Positions 1 to 5,515 of a DNA stretch of 7,345 nt are shown here, one piece after another (position 1 is the first letter of the stretch; every line of letters starts with the position of its first letter). Below the pieces are notes generated by a model. That model did not search any database and was not told the origin of the DNA. It saw only the letters and a list, made by a program, of their open reading frames with translations. Position numbers and translations under genes: made by a program. Source of the stretch: Syntrophobacteria bacterium (GTDB lineage: Bacteria; Desulfobacterota; Syntrophobacteria; JARFUL01); NCBI GenBank assembly GCA_029289015.1, contig JARFUL010000215.1, forward strand, positions 1 through 7,345, in the 5' to 3' direction.

Positions 1-191
1 CGCTCATGGGGGTCGACATCTCCCTCGGGGCGCGCATCAAGAGGCTCATCCTCTTCCACCACGAGCCCTCCTACTCCGACGACAAGCTCATGGAGATATA
101 CGACAAGACCCTTGACTACTACAACTCGGTCAGGGATGGCCGGGAGCTCATCATCCAGATGGCGGTGGAGGGGCTTGTCCTCGATCTGTGA
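1..191 (+). CDS. MBL-fold metallohydrolase, C-terminal fragment (5' end outside window)
   Basis: This is the last 62 codons of a gene whose start lies left of the window; the frame is open from base 3 to the TGA at 189-191. The fragment contains RLILFHHEPSYSDDKL, which matches the C-terminal signature of PhnP-like/Lactamase_B_2 metallohydrolases (typically L-x-HH-x-P-x-x-S/T-D), where this His lies near the dinuclear metal site. The closing stretch ending in EGLVLDL resembles the usual last beta strand of that family. The catalytic HxHxDH motif would be upstream and cannot be seen, so substrate and function remain unknown. The ATG at 6 is probably internal, because a 61-aa protein starting there would lack the fold. 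The pgeF gene follows on the same strand after about 120 bp. Confidence 0.72.
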   Translation, partial: LMGVDISLGARIKRLILFHHEPSYSDDKLMEIYDKTLDYYNSVRDGRELIIQMAVEGLVLDL

Positions 192-285
192 CCTGGCCGC
201 GGCTTTTTGAGGTTTGGGCCAAAGATACGGTCGGACGCGTGAAAGCTTGAGAGAATATTCGAAGAGCCGTGAGCCGGACGCCGGC

Positions 286-310
286 CTTCCCGACGGGCTC
301 CTTCGGGAGG
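286..310 (+). promoter_or_regulatory. Hairpin covering the pgeF ribosome binding site
   Basis: Bases 286-293 (CTTCCCGA) pair with 303-310 (TCGGGAGG) to form 8 bp including one G-U pair, with a 9-nt loop (294-302). The right arm contains the GGGAGG Shine-Dalgarno-like stretch just before the preferred pgeF GTG at 313. The complementarity is seen directly; a role in limiting pgeF translation is inference. No T-run follows, so it is not an intrinsic terminator. Confidence 0.35.
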
Positions 311-312
311 CG

Positions 313-1053
313 GTGGACGGCCTTTATATTTTGAGGCACCAGGGCCTCGAGCCCCTTACGGGGCTCAGCTACGGCGCGCTCACCCGCCACGGAGGGGTGA
401 GCCCGCACCCCTGCGACAGTCTGAACCTGAGCTACAACACCCCAGACTCACCGGAAAACGTGAGGGAGAACCTCGAAAGGGTGAGGTCCGCTTTTAAGGC
501 TGAGAAGCTCTTTTACTCCAGCCAGGTGCACGGGGAGAGCTTCTTCGTGGTGGAAGAGCTCGACGATGAGGTGCCCCAAGGCACGGACGGACTCTTCACC
601 CGGGTTTCGGGCGCGGCCCTGCTCATAAAGATAGGGGACTGCCAGTCCATCGGCCTCTTCGATCCCGCAGCCCATGTCGCGGGCAACGTGCACACGGGCT
701 GGCGGGGGCTGGTGCACAGCGTGCCCGCAAAGGCGGTGGAGTTCATGGCCCGAAACTTCGGCACCGACCCCAAGAGCCTCGTCGCGGCGGTCTCGCCTTC
801 CCTGGGCCCGTGCTGCTTCGAGTTCAGGGGGTACGAGGAGCTCCTCGACCCCCAGCTCCACAGGTTCGTAAACGAGGACGCGATGTTCGACTTTTGGGCC
901 GCGACGGAGAGCACCCTGATAGACGCGGGGCTAAGATCCGAAAACATCTTTTTCATGAAGGTCTGCACCCGGTGCTCCACCCACGACTTCTTCAGCTACC
1001 GGGCCCAGGGCGAAACCGGCAGGTTCGGCGCGGTGATAAAGCTTAACCCATGA
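313..1053 (+). CDS. pgeF: Peptidoglycan editing factor PgeF (YfiH/DUF152, 'laccase-domain' protein)
   Basis: Members of this family act as cytoplasmic amidases that remove mis-incorporated residues such as L-Ser from UDP-MurNAc peptides; they were formerly annotated as polyphenol oxidase/laccase. With a GTG start at 313 the protein is 246 aa, close to E. coli YfiH (243 aa). The metal-site residues then fall at His73 (SQVHG), Cys110 (IGDC) and His127 (NVHTGWRG), matching E. coli His71, Cys107 and His124. TRHGGVS near the N-terminus, SLGPCCFEF (163-171), FFSYR (226-230) and TGRF (235-238) are further family signatures. GDCQS replaces the commoner ADCxP. The frame is open from a TTG at 214 (279 aa), but the extra 33 residues do not look like family sequence and that TTG is badly spaced from any SD. 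The stop overlaps the pyrK start as ATGA (1050-1053), indicating co-translation. Identity is firm; the start is moderately sure. Confidence 0.93.
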   Translation: MDGLYILRHQGLEPLTGLSYGALTRHGGVSPHPCDSLNLSYNTPDSPENVRENLERVRSAFKAEKLFYSSQVHGESFFVVEELDDEVPQGTDGLFTRVSGAALLIKIGDCQSIGLFDPAAHVAGNVHTGWRGLVHSVPAKAVEFMARNFGTDPKSLVAAVSPSLGPCCFEFRGYEELLDPQLHRFVNEDAMFDFWAATESTLIDAGLRSENIFFMKVCTRCSTHDFFSYRAQGETGRFGAVIKLNP

Positions 1054-1820
1054 GCGCGCGCGCATACATCAACGCAGAGGTAGTAAAAAACCTCGAGCTG
1101 GCCGAGGGTGCCTACCACCTGGTGGTGGACGCGGGGTCCGGTATGGAACCGGCCCGGCCGGGGCAGTTCGTCATGGTGCGGCCCAAAGAGGGGCTCGACC
1201 CGCTCCTCTCCAGGCCCTTCTCCATCCACGAGTTCGAGCCGCGCCGCATGGAGATTCTCTACCGGGTGGTGGGCCGGGGCACCGGGCTCCTGGCCCGGCT
1301 CGCACCTGGGCAGACCCTGAGCCTGATGGGCCCGCTGGGCCGGGGGTTCGACACCACAAACGAGAAGGTGCTCCTCGTGGCCGGGGGCATAGGCGTGGCC
1401 CCGTTTCTGTTTCTGGCCCGCAGGCTCTACGAGCAGGGAAACAGCCCCCATCTCCTCTTCGGCGCGAAGACAAAGGAGGAGCTGGTCCGGGTGGAGGAGC
1501 TCAGCGAGTTCTGCGCCGAGACCGTGGTGGTGACGGAGGACGGCTCCAGGGGCGAAAAGGGGCTGGTCACCGAGTATCTCGAAGCCGCGATAGCCAAAAA
1601 CGGGGTCCAGAAGGTCTACGGCTGTGGCCCCGTTCCCATGATTCGGGCGGCCCTACGCATAATCGAGAGCCACGGGGTCCCCTTCTTCGTCTCCCTGGAG
1701 GAGGTAATGGGGTGCGGCGTGGGGGTCTGCCTGGGGTGCGCGGTGCCCAGGGCAGATGAGGGATACCTCCACCTGTGTAAAGACGGGCCGGTGCTCGACG
1801 CCAGGGAGGTAAAATGGTGA
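1050..1820 (+). CDS. pyrK: Dihydroorotate dehydrogenase B, electron transfer subunit PyrK
   Basis: The 256-aa FAD/[2Fe-2S] flavoprotein subunit of class 1B dihydroorotate dehydrogenase passes electrons from the PyrD FMN to NAD+. Domains in order: a ferredoxin-reductase-type FAD-binding barrel with RPFSI at 55-59; a GPLGRGF loop at 94-100; an NAD-binding domain with AGGIGVAPF at 111-119 and YGCGP at 190-194; and a C-terminal iron-sulfur motif with Cys222, Cys227, Cys230 and Cys243 (EEVMGCGVGVCLGC then LHLC), exactly the PyrK pattern. Length is normal and all ligands are present. It overlaps pgeF by 4 bases and pyrD by 7 bases. The start has only a weak upstream SD (GATAAAG), so it probably depends on coupling to pgeF translation. 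Confidence 0.97.
   Translation: MSARAYINAEVVKNLELAEGAYHLVVDAGSGMEPARPGQFVMVRPKEGLDPLLSRPFSIHEFEPRRMEILYRVVGRGTGLLARLAPGQTLSLMGPLGRGFDTTNEKVLLVAGGIGVAPFLFLARRLYEQGNSPHLLFGAKTKEELVRVEELSEFCAETVVVTEDGSRGEKGLVTEYLEAAIAKNGVQKVYGCGPVPMIRAALRIIESHGVPFFVSLEEVMGCGVGVCLGCAVPRADEGYLHLCKDGPVLDAREVKW
1804..1809 (+). promoter_or_regulatory. Ribosome binding site of pyrD
   Basis: GGGAGG lies inside the last codons of pyrK, 4 nt before the pyrD ATG at 1814. It fixes that start and supports coupled PyrK/PyrD synthesis. Confidence 0.75.
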
Positions 1821-2725
1821 GTCTCGGGGTAAAGATAGCCGGGCTGAGCCTCAAGACCCCCCTCATGGCCGCTTCGGGAACCTTCGGGTACGGCGGGGAG
1901 CTTCTCCTCGCGGTGGGGGCCGAGAACCTGGGCGCGATCATCGTCAAGGGGATATCGCTCCTGCCCAGGGAGGGCAACCCTCCCCCCAGGCTCGCGGAGA
2001 CCCCCTGCGGCCTGCTCAACTCCATCGGCCTGGAGAACGTGGGCGTGGACCGGTTCATCGAGGAGAAGCTGCCGTTTCTCAGGAAGCACGACGTGCCGGT
2101 CATAGTGAACATCCTGGGCGACACGGCAAACGAGTATAGAGACCTGGCCGAAAGGCTCGGCTCCGTGGATGGAATCGCGGGGCTAGAGGTGAACATCGGC
2201 TGCCCCAACGTGGAAGCCGGGGGCATGAGCTTCGGCACCGCGCCCGCGGCCTCGGCCCTGGTGACCGAAGCGGTCAGGTCGGTGTGGCCCGGGTTTCTCA
2301 TGGTCAAGCTCACCCCCAACGTCACGGACATAACCGAGATAGCCCGGGCGGTGGAGGCCGCGGGCGCGGACTGCCTCAGCCTCATCAACACGGTGCGGGG
2401 CATGGCGGTGAACGTGGACACGAGAAAACCCAGGCTGAAAAACGTGATCGGCGGGCTCTCGGGCCCCGCGATAAAGCCCATTGCCCTCAGGATGGTCTAT
2501 GAGACCTGGCGCGCGGTCAAGATCCCCGTGGTGGGGGTGGGGGGCATAACCTCGGCCCTGGACGCGCTGGAGTTTCTCATCGCGGGCGCGAGCGCGGTGC
2601 AGGTGGGCACCGCGAACCTGGTGCGCCCCACTGCCATAAGGGAGATCGCCCAGGGGCTGAGGGATTACCTCGCGAGCCGCGACATCCCGGACATCAACGA
2701 CCTGGTGGGCAGCCTGATCCTTTGA
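1814..2725 (+). CDS. pyrD: Dihydroorotate dehydrogenase B (NAD+), catalytic subunit PyrD
   Basis: This 303-aa FMN TIM-barrel enzyme oxidises dihydroorotate to orotate, the fourth step of de novo UMP synthesis. It belongs to class 1B: the catalytic base is Cys130 in NIGCPNVEAGG (class 1 enzymes use Cys, class 2 use Ser), and it pairs with the adjacent PyrK. Other visible features are the N-terminal ASGTFGYG (20-27), Lys45 in the VKG strand, substrate-binding NSIGLEN (69-75), INTVRG (191-196), GGLSGPAIKP (213-222) and the phosphate-binding GVGGI (241-245) plus GT (265-266). Class 1B usually has NISCPNV; here Ser is Gly (NIGC). There is no N-terminal membrane helix, consistent with a soluble NAD-linked enzyme. 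The last gene of the pgeF-pyrK-pyrD run, it is followed by a 211-bp gap without a clear intrinsic terminator. Confidence 0.97.
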   Translation: MVSLGVKIAGLSLKTPLMAASGTFGYGGELLLAVGAENLGAIIVKGISLLPREGNPPPRLAETPCGLLNSIGLENVGVDRFIEEKLPFLRKHDVPVIVNILGDTANEYRDLAERLGSVDGIAGLEVNIGCPNVEAGGMSFGTAPAASALVTEAVRSVWPGFLMVKLTPNVTDITEIARAVEAAGADCLSLINTVRGMAVNVDTRKPRLKNVIGGLSGPAIKPIALRMVYETWRAVKIPVVGVGGITSALDALEFLIAGASAVQVGTANLVRPTAIREIAQGLRDYLASRDIPDINDLVGSLIL

Positions 2726-2778
2726 TGCTCCCGGGCTCCTCCCCTGCCAAAGAGCCATCTCTGGTCAACCAAATCCCC

Positions 2779-2839
2779 AGGGTTATTATGCCCTCCCCCC
2801 ATAGGCTATTATGCCTATAGCCCCAAGGCTCTATTGCCC
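2779..2839. repeat. Three tandem imperfect inverted repeats with TATTAT-type core
   Basis: Three related units lie 23-24 bp apart (about two helical turns): AGGGTTATTATGCCCT (2779-2794), ATAGGCTATTATGCCTAT (2801-2818) and AGGCTCTATTGCCC (2826-2839). Each is a short stem (AGGGT/GCCCT with one G-T pair; ATAGGC/GCCTAT perfect 6 bp; GGC/GCC) around a 6-nt AT-rich centre, and C-rich stretches separate them. The middle unit can also fold as GGCTAT/ATAGCC (2804-2809 with 2817-2822). The cluster ends 12 bp upstream of the TTGACA of the next promoter, so a regulator-binding array is plausible. It could instead be RNA structure at the 3' end of the pyrD transcript. Confidence 0.6.
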
Positions 2840-2851
2840 CTCCCTTTTTCG

Positions 2852-2880
2852 TTGACACATTCTTAACCATTAAATATATT
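2852..2880 (+). promoter_or_regulatory. Sigma70-type promoter for the HTH-prmA operon
   Basis: TTGACA (2852-2857, perfect -35) is separated by exactly 17 bp from TATATT (2875-2880, 5 of 6 matches to the -10 consensus). The local sequence is strikingly AT-rich for this genome. Transcription would start near 2887 and give a leader of about 50 nt before the GTG at 2937. Confidence 0.75.
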
Positions 2881-2936
2881 TATTGAAAATGTTTGCCTCA
2901 AAAAAAACTTTCATTAATTTCTTGGGGAGTGTTTAG

Positions 2937-3422
2937 GTGAAACCTCTGTCGAAAAAGCAGAAAAAAACCCTTTCCGAGCGCTACGACGCGCTGTGGGGGC
3001 CCCGGCTCATGGAGTTCGGGTGGATCCTCGTCCCCCTGGTAATCTTCGAGCGGCAAAGGGAGCTGGGGCTCGACGCGGGGGACGTGAACATCCTCCTCCA
3101 CCTCTTTATGAACTGGGCCCAGGACAACGGCCCCCCGGTCCTCTCCAAGCGGGCCATGGCCCAGAAGATGGGCGTGGACGTCTCCACGGTGAGGAGGAGG
3201 CTCGCGTCCCTGGAGCGCCGGGGGCTCATAACGCGGGAGGCCAGGTTCGACCCCCTTACCGGCCAGGGCGCCAACAGGTATCACCTGGACGGCCTCGTGC
3301 GCGCGGCCTCCCTCTATGCCGGGGTCCGAAAGGGGGCCCGGGAGGGTCCGAAGAGACCCTCCCCAAAAACAGCCCCAAGGCCGCCGGACATCGACCTGGT
3401 GAGGGGCCCGAGGGAGAGATGA
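2937..3422 (+). CDS. Winged helix-turn-helix DNA-binding protein
   Basis: A 161-aa probable DNA-binding protein. The GTG start is supported by GGGGAG at 2924-2929 with a 7-nt gap. Residues 1-20 are Lys/Arg-rich. Residues 28-62 (GWILVPLVIFERQ to FMNWAQDNG) form a helical segment, and 69-120 look like an HTH_36/MarR-like winged helix: LSKRAMAQKMGVDVSTVRRR as helix-turn-recognition helix, SLERRGLITRE leading into the wing, then NRYHLDGL. The last 30 residues are Arg/Pro/Lys-rich and probably disordered. Similar stand-alone HTH proteins occur scattered in proteobacterial genomes without assigned targets. Its stop overlaps the prmA ATG (ATGA at 3419-3422), so both are co-translated. The repeat cluster upstream of its promoter is a candidate self-binding site (inference). 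No enzyme domain is visible. Confidence 0.85.
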   Translation: MKPLSKKQKKTLSERYDALWGPRLMEFGWILVPLVIFERQRELGLDAGDVNILLHLFMNWAQDNGPPVLSKRAMAQKMGVDVSTVRRRLASLERRGLITREARFDPLTGQGANRYHLDGLVRAASLYAGVRKGAREGPKRPSPKTAPRPPDIDLVRGPRER

Positions 3423-4273
3423 AAGAGGGCCGAAGACAAAGGGAGTGGCTCGAGATAACCATCGAGGCCGAGGGGCTGGAGGAGGAGGCAGGCCTCTTTC
3501 TCTTTGAGATCACCGGCACAGGCGTGAAGGAGGAGCCCGGCAGGGTGGTGGGGTATTACCCCGGGGGAGAAGACCCCCGGCCCGTCATGGACGCGGTGGC
3601 CGGGTTTCTGGCCGATATGGGGAGAGGCGCGGCCACCTACGCAAGGGTGGAGGAGGAGGACTGGGCCCGCGCTTGGCGAAGCCTATTCAAGGCCGGGCCG
3701 GTATCGCCCAGGCTCTTTATCCGGCCCCCGGGCGACCCCGCTGAGGGGCCCGAGGGCTCAAAGGTCATAGAGATACGCCCGTCCAGGGCCTTTGGCACGG
3801 GCATCCACCCCACCACCAGGATGTGCCTCATCGCGCTGGACAGGCTCATGGGTGAGACCGCCTCCCCTTCGGTGCTCGACGTGGGCACCGGCTCCGGCAT
3901 CCTGGCCATAGCCGCGGCCCTTTTGGGCGCTTCGGAGGTTGTGGCCATAGACGTGGACCCGGACGCGCTGGTGGTGGCCGGGGAGAACGTGGAGAGGAAC
4001 CGGGTCGCGGGCGCAATCCGGCTCTCGGCCGCGCCTCTTTATGAGCTGACCGGGGAGTTTTCCCTGGTCTTGGCCAACCTCACCAAGGAGACCCTCATCG
4101 CTGAGGCCGGGCCTCTAGCGTCCCGGGTCGGCCCCGGGGGGAGGCTGGTGGCCGCGGGCATTCTGGAGGGCCAGGCCGATGAGGTGGAAGCCGCGTTTTC
4201 AAGCCTGGGCCTGACCCTGACCCAGACCCTCAGCCAGGACGAGTGGCGCACCCTGGTCCTCGGGAAGATTTGA
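3419..4273 (+). CDS. prmA: Ribosomal protein L11 methyltransferase PrmA
   Basis: A 284-aa SAM-dependent methyltransferase predicted to trimethylate lysines/N-terminus of ribosomal protein L11 (E. coli PrmA is 293 aa). The N-terminal substrate-recognition domain is about residues 1-95 (WLEITIEAEG to EEDWARAWR). A linker follows, then EIRPSRAFGTGIHPTT (118-133), the PrmA hallmark (usually GLAFGTGTHPTT, here with Ser-Arg for Gly-Leu). SAM-binding motif I is VLDVGTGSGILAIAAALLG (152-170), the acidic end of strand 2 is AIDVDPDA (176-183), and the substrate/Asn motif is LVLANLTKE (217-225). The frame is open far upstream inside the HTH gene, but family alignment, the GGGAG at 3412-3416 and the ATGA overlap place the start at 3419. 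It is co-expressed with the HTH regulator. Confidence 0.95.
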   Translation: MKEGRRQREWLEITIEAEGLEEEAGLFLFEITGTGVKEEPGRVVGYYPGGEDPRPVMDAVAGFLADMGRGAATYARVEEEDWARAWRSLFKAGPVSPRLFIRPPGDPAEGPEGSKVIEIRPSRAFGTGIHPTTRMCLIALDRLMGETASPSVLDVGTGSGILAIAAALLGASEVVAIDVDPDALVVAGENVERNRVAGAIRLSAAPLYELTGEFSLVLANLTKETLIAEAGPLASRVGPGGRLVAAGILEGQADEVEAAFSSLGLTLTQTLSQDEWRTLVLGKI

Positions 4274-4293
4274 GGCCCAAACGCACGAACTCC

Positions 4294-4323
4294 TTGTCAT
4301 ACGCCGGCGTTTTATGCTATCTG
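4294..4323 (+). promoter_or_regulatory. Possible weak promoter for the small ORF-pyrE unit
   Basis: TTGTCA (4294-4299) is followed after 18 bp by TATCTG (4318-4323), preceded by TGC (4315-4317) as in an extended -10. The -10 match is poor (3 of 6), so this is tentative. It lies just after the prmA stop, where a promoter would be useful. The perfect 10-bp palindrome ACGCCGGCGT (4301-4310) sits between the elements. Confidence 0.25.
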
Positions 4324-4339
4324 GATAGGTGCTGGACAA

Positions 4340-4378
4340 CGCCTCAGCCCGAGGCGCTCTTGATACTGAAAGGAGGCG
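4340..4378 (+). promoter_or_regulatory. Leader with two mutually exclusive stems over the small-ORF ribosome binding site
   Basis: CGCCTC (4340-4345) can pair with GAGGCG at 4351-4356 (5-nt loop) or with an identical GAGGCG at 4373-4378 (27-nt loop). The second copy includes the core of the Shine-Dalgarno AAAGGAGG (4369-4376) of the 57-codon ORF. The short hairpin would leave the SD free and the long one would mask it, a layout like a translational switch. The pairing is seen; regulatory use is inference, and the proximal hairpin should dominate unless something binds it. No T-run follows either stem, so this is not an intrinsic terminator. Confidence 0.4.
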
Positions 4379-4387
4379 CATTAAGCA

Positions 4388-4561
4388 ATGACCAACGAGG
4401 AAAAGAGGGCGCTGCGAGAGAAGCTCGAAGCCAAGGGAATCACTTGGGAAAAGGCGGAGGAGGAGATCAAGGTCCCCGCGCTATTGCTCAAGCTCTACTT
4501 CGATTCATGCGGGCCCATACCGCTCAGGATAGTCAAAGGCCTCAACCAGCTTGCGGAGTGA
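4388..4561 (+). CDS. Small conserved-looking protein, 57 aa, possible Xre-like HTH
   Basis: This short ORF runs from the ATG at 4388 to the TGA at 4559-4561 and is preceded by a full AAAGGAGG (11-nt gap). About 77% of its codons end in G or C, in line with the neighbouring genes, which argues for real coding. The product is highly charged at the N-terminus (MTNEEKRALREKLEAKG) and continues ITWEKAEEEIKVPALLLKLY, then GPIPLRIVKGLNQL. This reads as four short helices laid out like a minimal Xre/Cro-type helix-turn-helix (helix 2 TWEKAEEEI, turn VP, helix 3 LLLKLYFDS). I do not recognise a named family. It ends within a few bases of the pyrE start, so it probably couples to pyrE translation. No signal peptide or membrane segment is present. 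Confidence 0.7.
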   Translation: MTNEEKRALREKLEAKGITWEKAEEEIKVPALLLKLYFDSCGPIPLRIVKGLNQLAE

Positions 4562-4565
4562 GGGT

Positions 4566-5147
4566 TTGGGATCCGAAAGTCCGAGGCACAGGCTCCTCCA
4601 CCTTATTGCCACCCGCTGCTTCCAGTATGAGGAGGAGCCGGTCTTCAGGCTCGCGTCCGGGTCCCTGTCAAACTTCTACTTCAACCTCAAAAAGATCAGC
4701 CTGAACCCCGAGGGGATGCACCTTATCGGAAGGGTCCTCTTCGAGAGGGTGAAAGGGCTGAACATCAAGGGCGCGGGCGGCCTCACCCTGGGCGCAGACC
4801 CCCTTGCCTATGCCCTGGCCCATACCTCCTTTCTTGAGGGCCAGCCCATCGAGGCCTTTGTGGTGCGAAAGGAGCTCAAGGGGCACGGGGTCTCCTCGGG
4901 TATCGATGGAAACGTCTCCCCCGGCGACCGGGTCGCGGTGCTGGACGACGTGGTCACCACCGGCGGCTCCACCATCAAGGCGGTGGCCCGCGCCAAAGAG
5001 TTCGGCCTCGAGGTGGTGGCCGCGGTGATCCTGGTGGACCGGGAAGAGATGGACGGCATGGCGAACATCCAAAGGGAGGTGCCCGAGGCTTTTGCGCTGT
5101 TCACCAGGTCCGAGGTTATGGCCTTTTTGGGGAAAAAGGAAGGTTGA
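4566..5147 (+). CDS. pyrE: Orotate phosphoribosyltransferase PyrE
   Basis: The enzyme transfers phosphoribose from PRPP to orotate, giving OMP, the step after PyrD. With a TTG start at 4566 it is 193 aa, at the short end of the family's usual 180-215. Key features are RKELKGHG (101-108; mobile catalytic loop with the Lys-x-x-Lys-x-His pattern), then the IDG loop, and the PRPP-binding motif VAVLDDVVTTGGS (123-135, consensus with two Asp and TTGGS). Near the N-terminus FRLASGSLSNFYFNLKKI corresponds to the family's LKSGRxSPYFFN region. No ATG lies upstream of the conserved part. TTG 4566 is favoured because GGAG (4555-4558) precedes it by 7 nt; TTG 4551 is possible but lacks an SD. It directly follows the 57-codon ORF and ends 8 bp from the convergent pilin gene. 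Confidence 0.95.
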   Translation: MGSESPRHRLLHLIATRCFQYEEEPVFRLASGSLSNFYFNLKKISLNPEGMHLIGRVLFERVKGLNIKGAGGLTLGADPLAYALAHTSFLEGQPIEAFVVRKELKGHGVSSGIDGNVSPGDRVAVLDDVVTTGGSTIKAVARAKEFGLEVVAAVILVDREEMDGMANIQREVPEAFALFTRSEVMAFLGKKEG

Positions 5148-5155
5148 GGTCGGGA

Positions 5156-5464
5156 TCAGTAGACAGTAATGTGCACCCCCTCTGAGATGCCATAGAACAC
5201 GTCATTGCCGCTTGGGCCGCCGGCCAGGGTGAGGACACTGGCGACGTCGTTCACAGGATTGGGGTAGACGCTGTTGTCCGCGAAATAGGCCTCCATCACT
5301 ATCTTGATGTTCCTGCAGTCGTTCTCTGCGGTGGTGTTGTAGACCTTCTGCCTGTACTTGCTGTACTGGGTTATCGCGAAAGCCGCGAGTATCCCCAGGA
5401 TTCCGATCACCACCATCAGCTCTATCAGGGTGAACCCTCCGGTGCCTCGTAATCTTTTCAGCAA
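5156..5464 (-). CDS. Type IV pilin, short PilA-like (Geobacter-type N-terminus)
   Basis: A 102-aa prepilin: leader MLKRLRGTGG, then Phe1 of FTLIELMVVIGILGILAAF, the class III signal cleaved and N-methylated by prepilin peptidase. Glu5, needed for filament assembly, is present. The hydrophobic helix spans mature residues 1-22, and the rest of the 92-residue mature protein is a small C-terminal region. Positions F1, Y24, Y27, Y32, F51 and Y57 match the aromatic positions of Geobacter sulfurreducens PilA, with F19, Y50, F80, Y81 and Y92 in addition. Mature residue 22 is Thr rather than the usual Pro. A lone Cys40 cannot form the disulfide loop of longer pilins. The TTG start at 5464 is chosen because AAGGA precedes it by 7 nt and it gives a normal 10-aa leader; a TTG at 5545 would give an improbably long one. 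A type II secretion pseudopilin is the main alternative. No assembly genes lie in the window. Confidence 0.88.
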   Translation of the reverse strand: MLKRLRGTGGFTLIELMVVIGILGILAAFAITQYSKYRQKVYNTTAENDCRNIKIVMEAYFADNSVYPNPVNDVASVLTLAGGPSGNDVFYGISEGVHITVY

Positions 5465-5502
5465 TGGTCTTTCCTTCTCTTTACCCCTGGGAGCGGACCA
5501 TT
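5463..5502 (-). promoter_or_regulatory. Stem-loop enclosing the pilin SD and start codon
   Basis: On the minus strand AATGGTC (5502-5496) is perfectly complementary to GACCATT (5469-5463), 7 bp with a 26-nt loop. The loop holds the SD (AAGGA) and the right arm takes in the first two bases of the TTG start codon. This could limit translation initiation; function is inferred. Confidence 0.35.
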
Positions 5503-5515
5503 TTTTTCGGGCTGG

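Noticed and set aside
214..312. Extended N-terminus of PgeF from the TTG at 214
   Set aside because: The 33 extra residues do not resemble the family, the SD abuts the TTG, and the GTG at 313 gives catalytic positions matching E. coli YfiH within three residues.
1567..2481. 304-aa open frame on the minus strand
   Set aside because: It is antisense to pyrK/pyrD, shows no family motifs, and such long open shadows are common in GC-rich coding DNA.
2734..2756. Intrinsic terminator after pyrD (GGCTC/GAGCC stem)
   Set aside because: The stem is only 5 bp with a 13-nt loop and is not followed by a T-run.
2779..2839. Short CRISPR-like array
   Set aside because: Units are only 13-18 bp and imperfect, spacers are about 6-10 bp of C-rich sequence, and no cas genes are present.
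2993..3418. Upstream extension of the prmA reading frame to give a 426-aa protein
   Set aside because: It reads through the HTH gene in another frame and gives Gly/Pro/Arg-rich sequence typical of a GC-rich shadow; PrmA family length and the ATGA overlap place the start at 3419.
4243..4704. 153-aa plus-strand open frame across the prmA end, leader and pyrE start
   Set aside because: It overlaps prmA, the 57-codon ORF and PyrE in another frame, has low-complexity Ser/Arg content, and lacks a good ribosome binding site.
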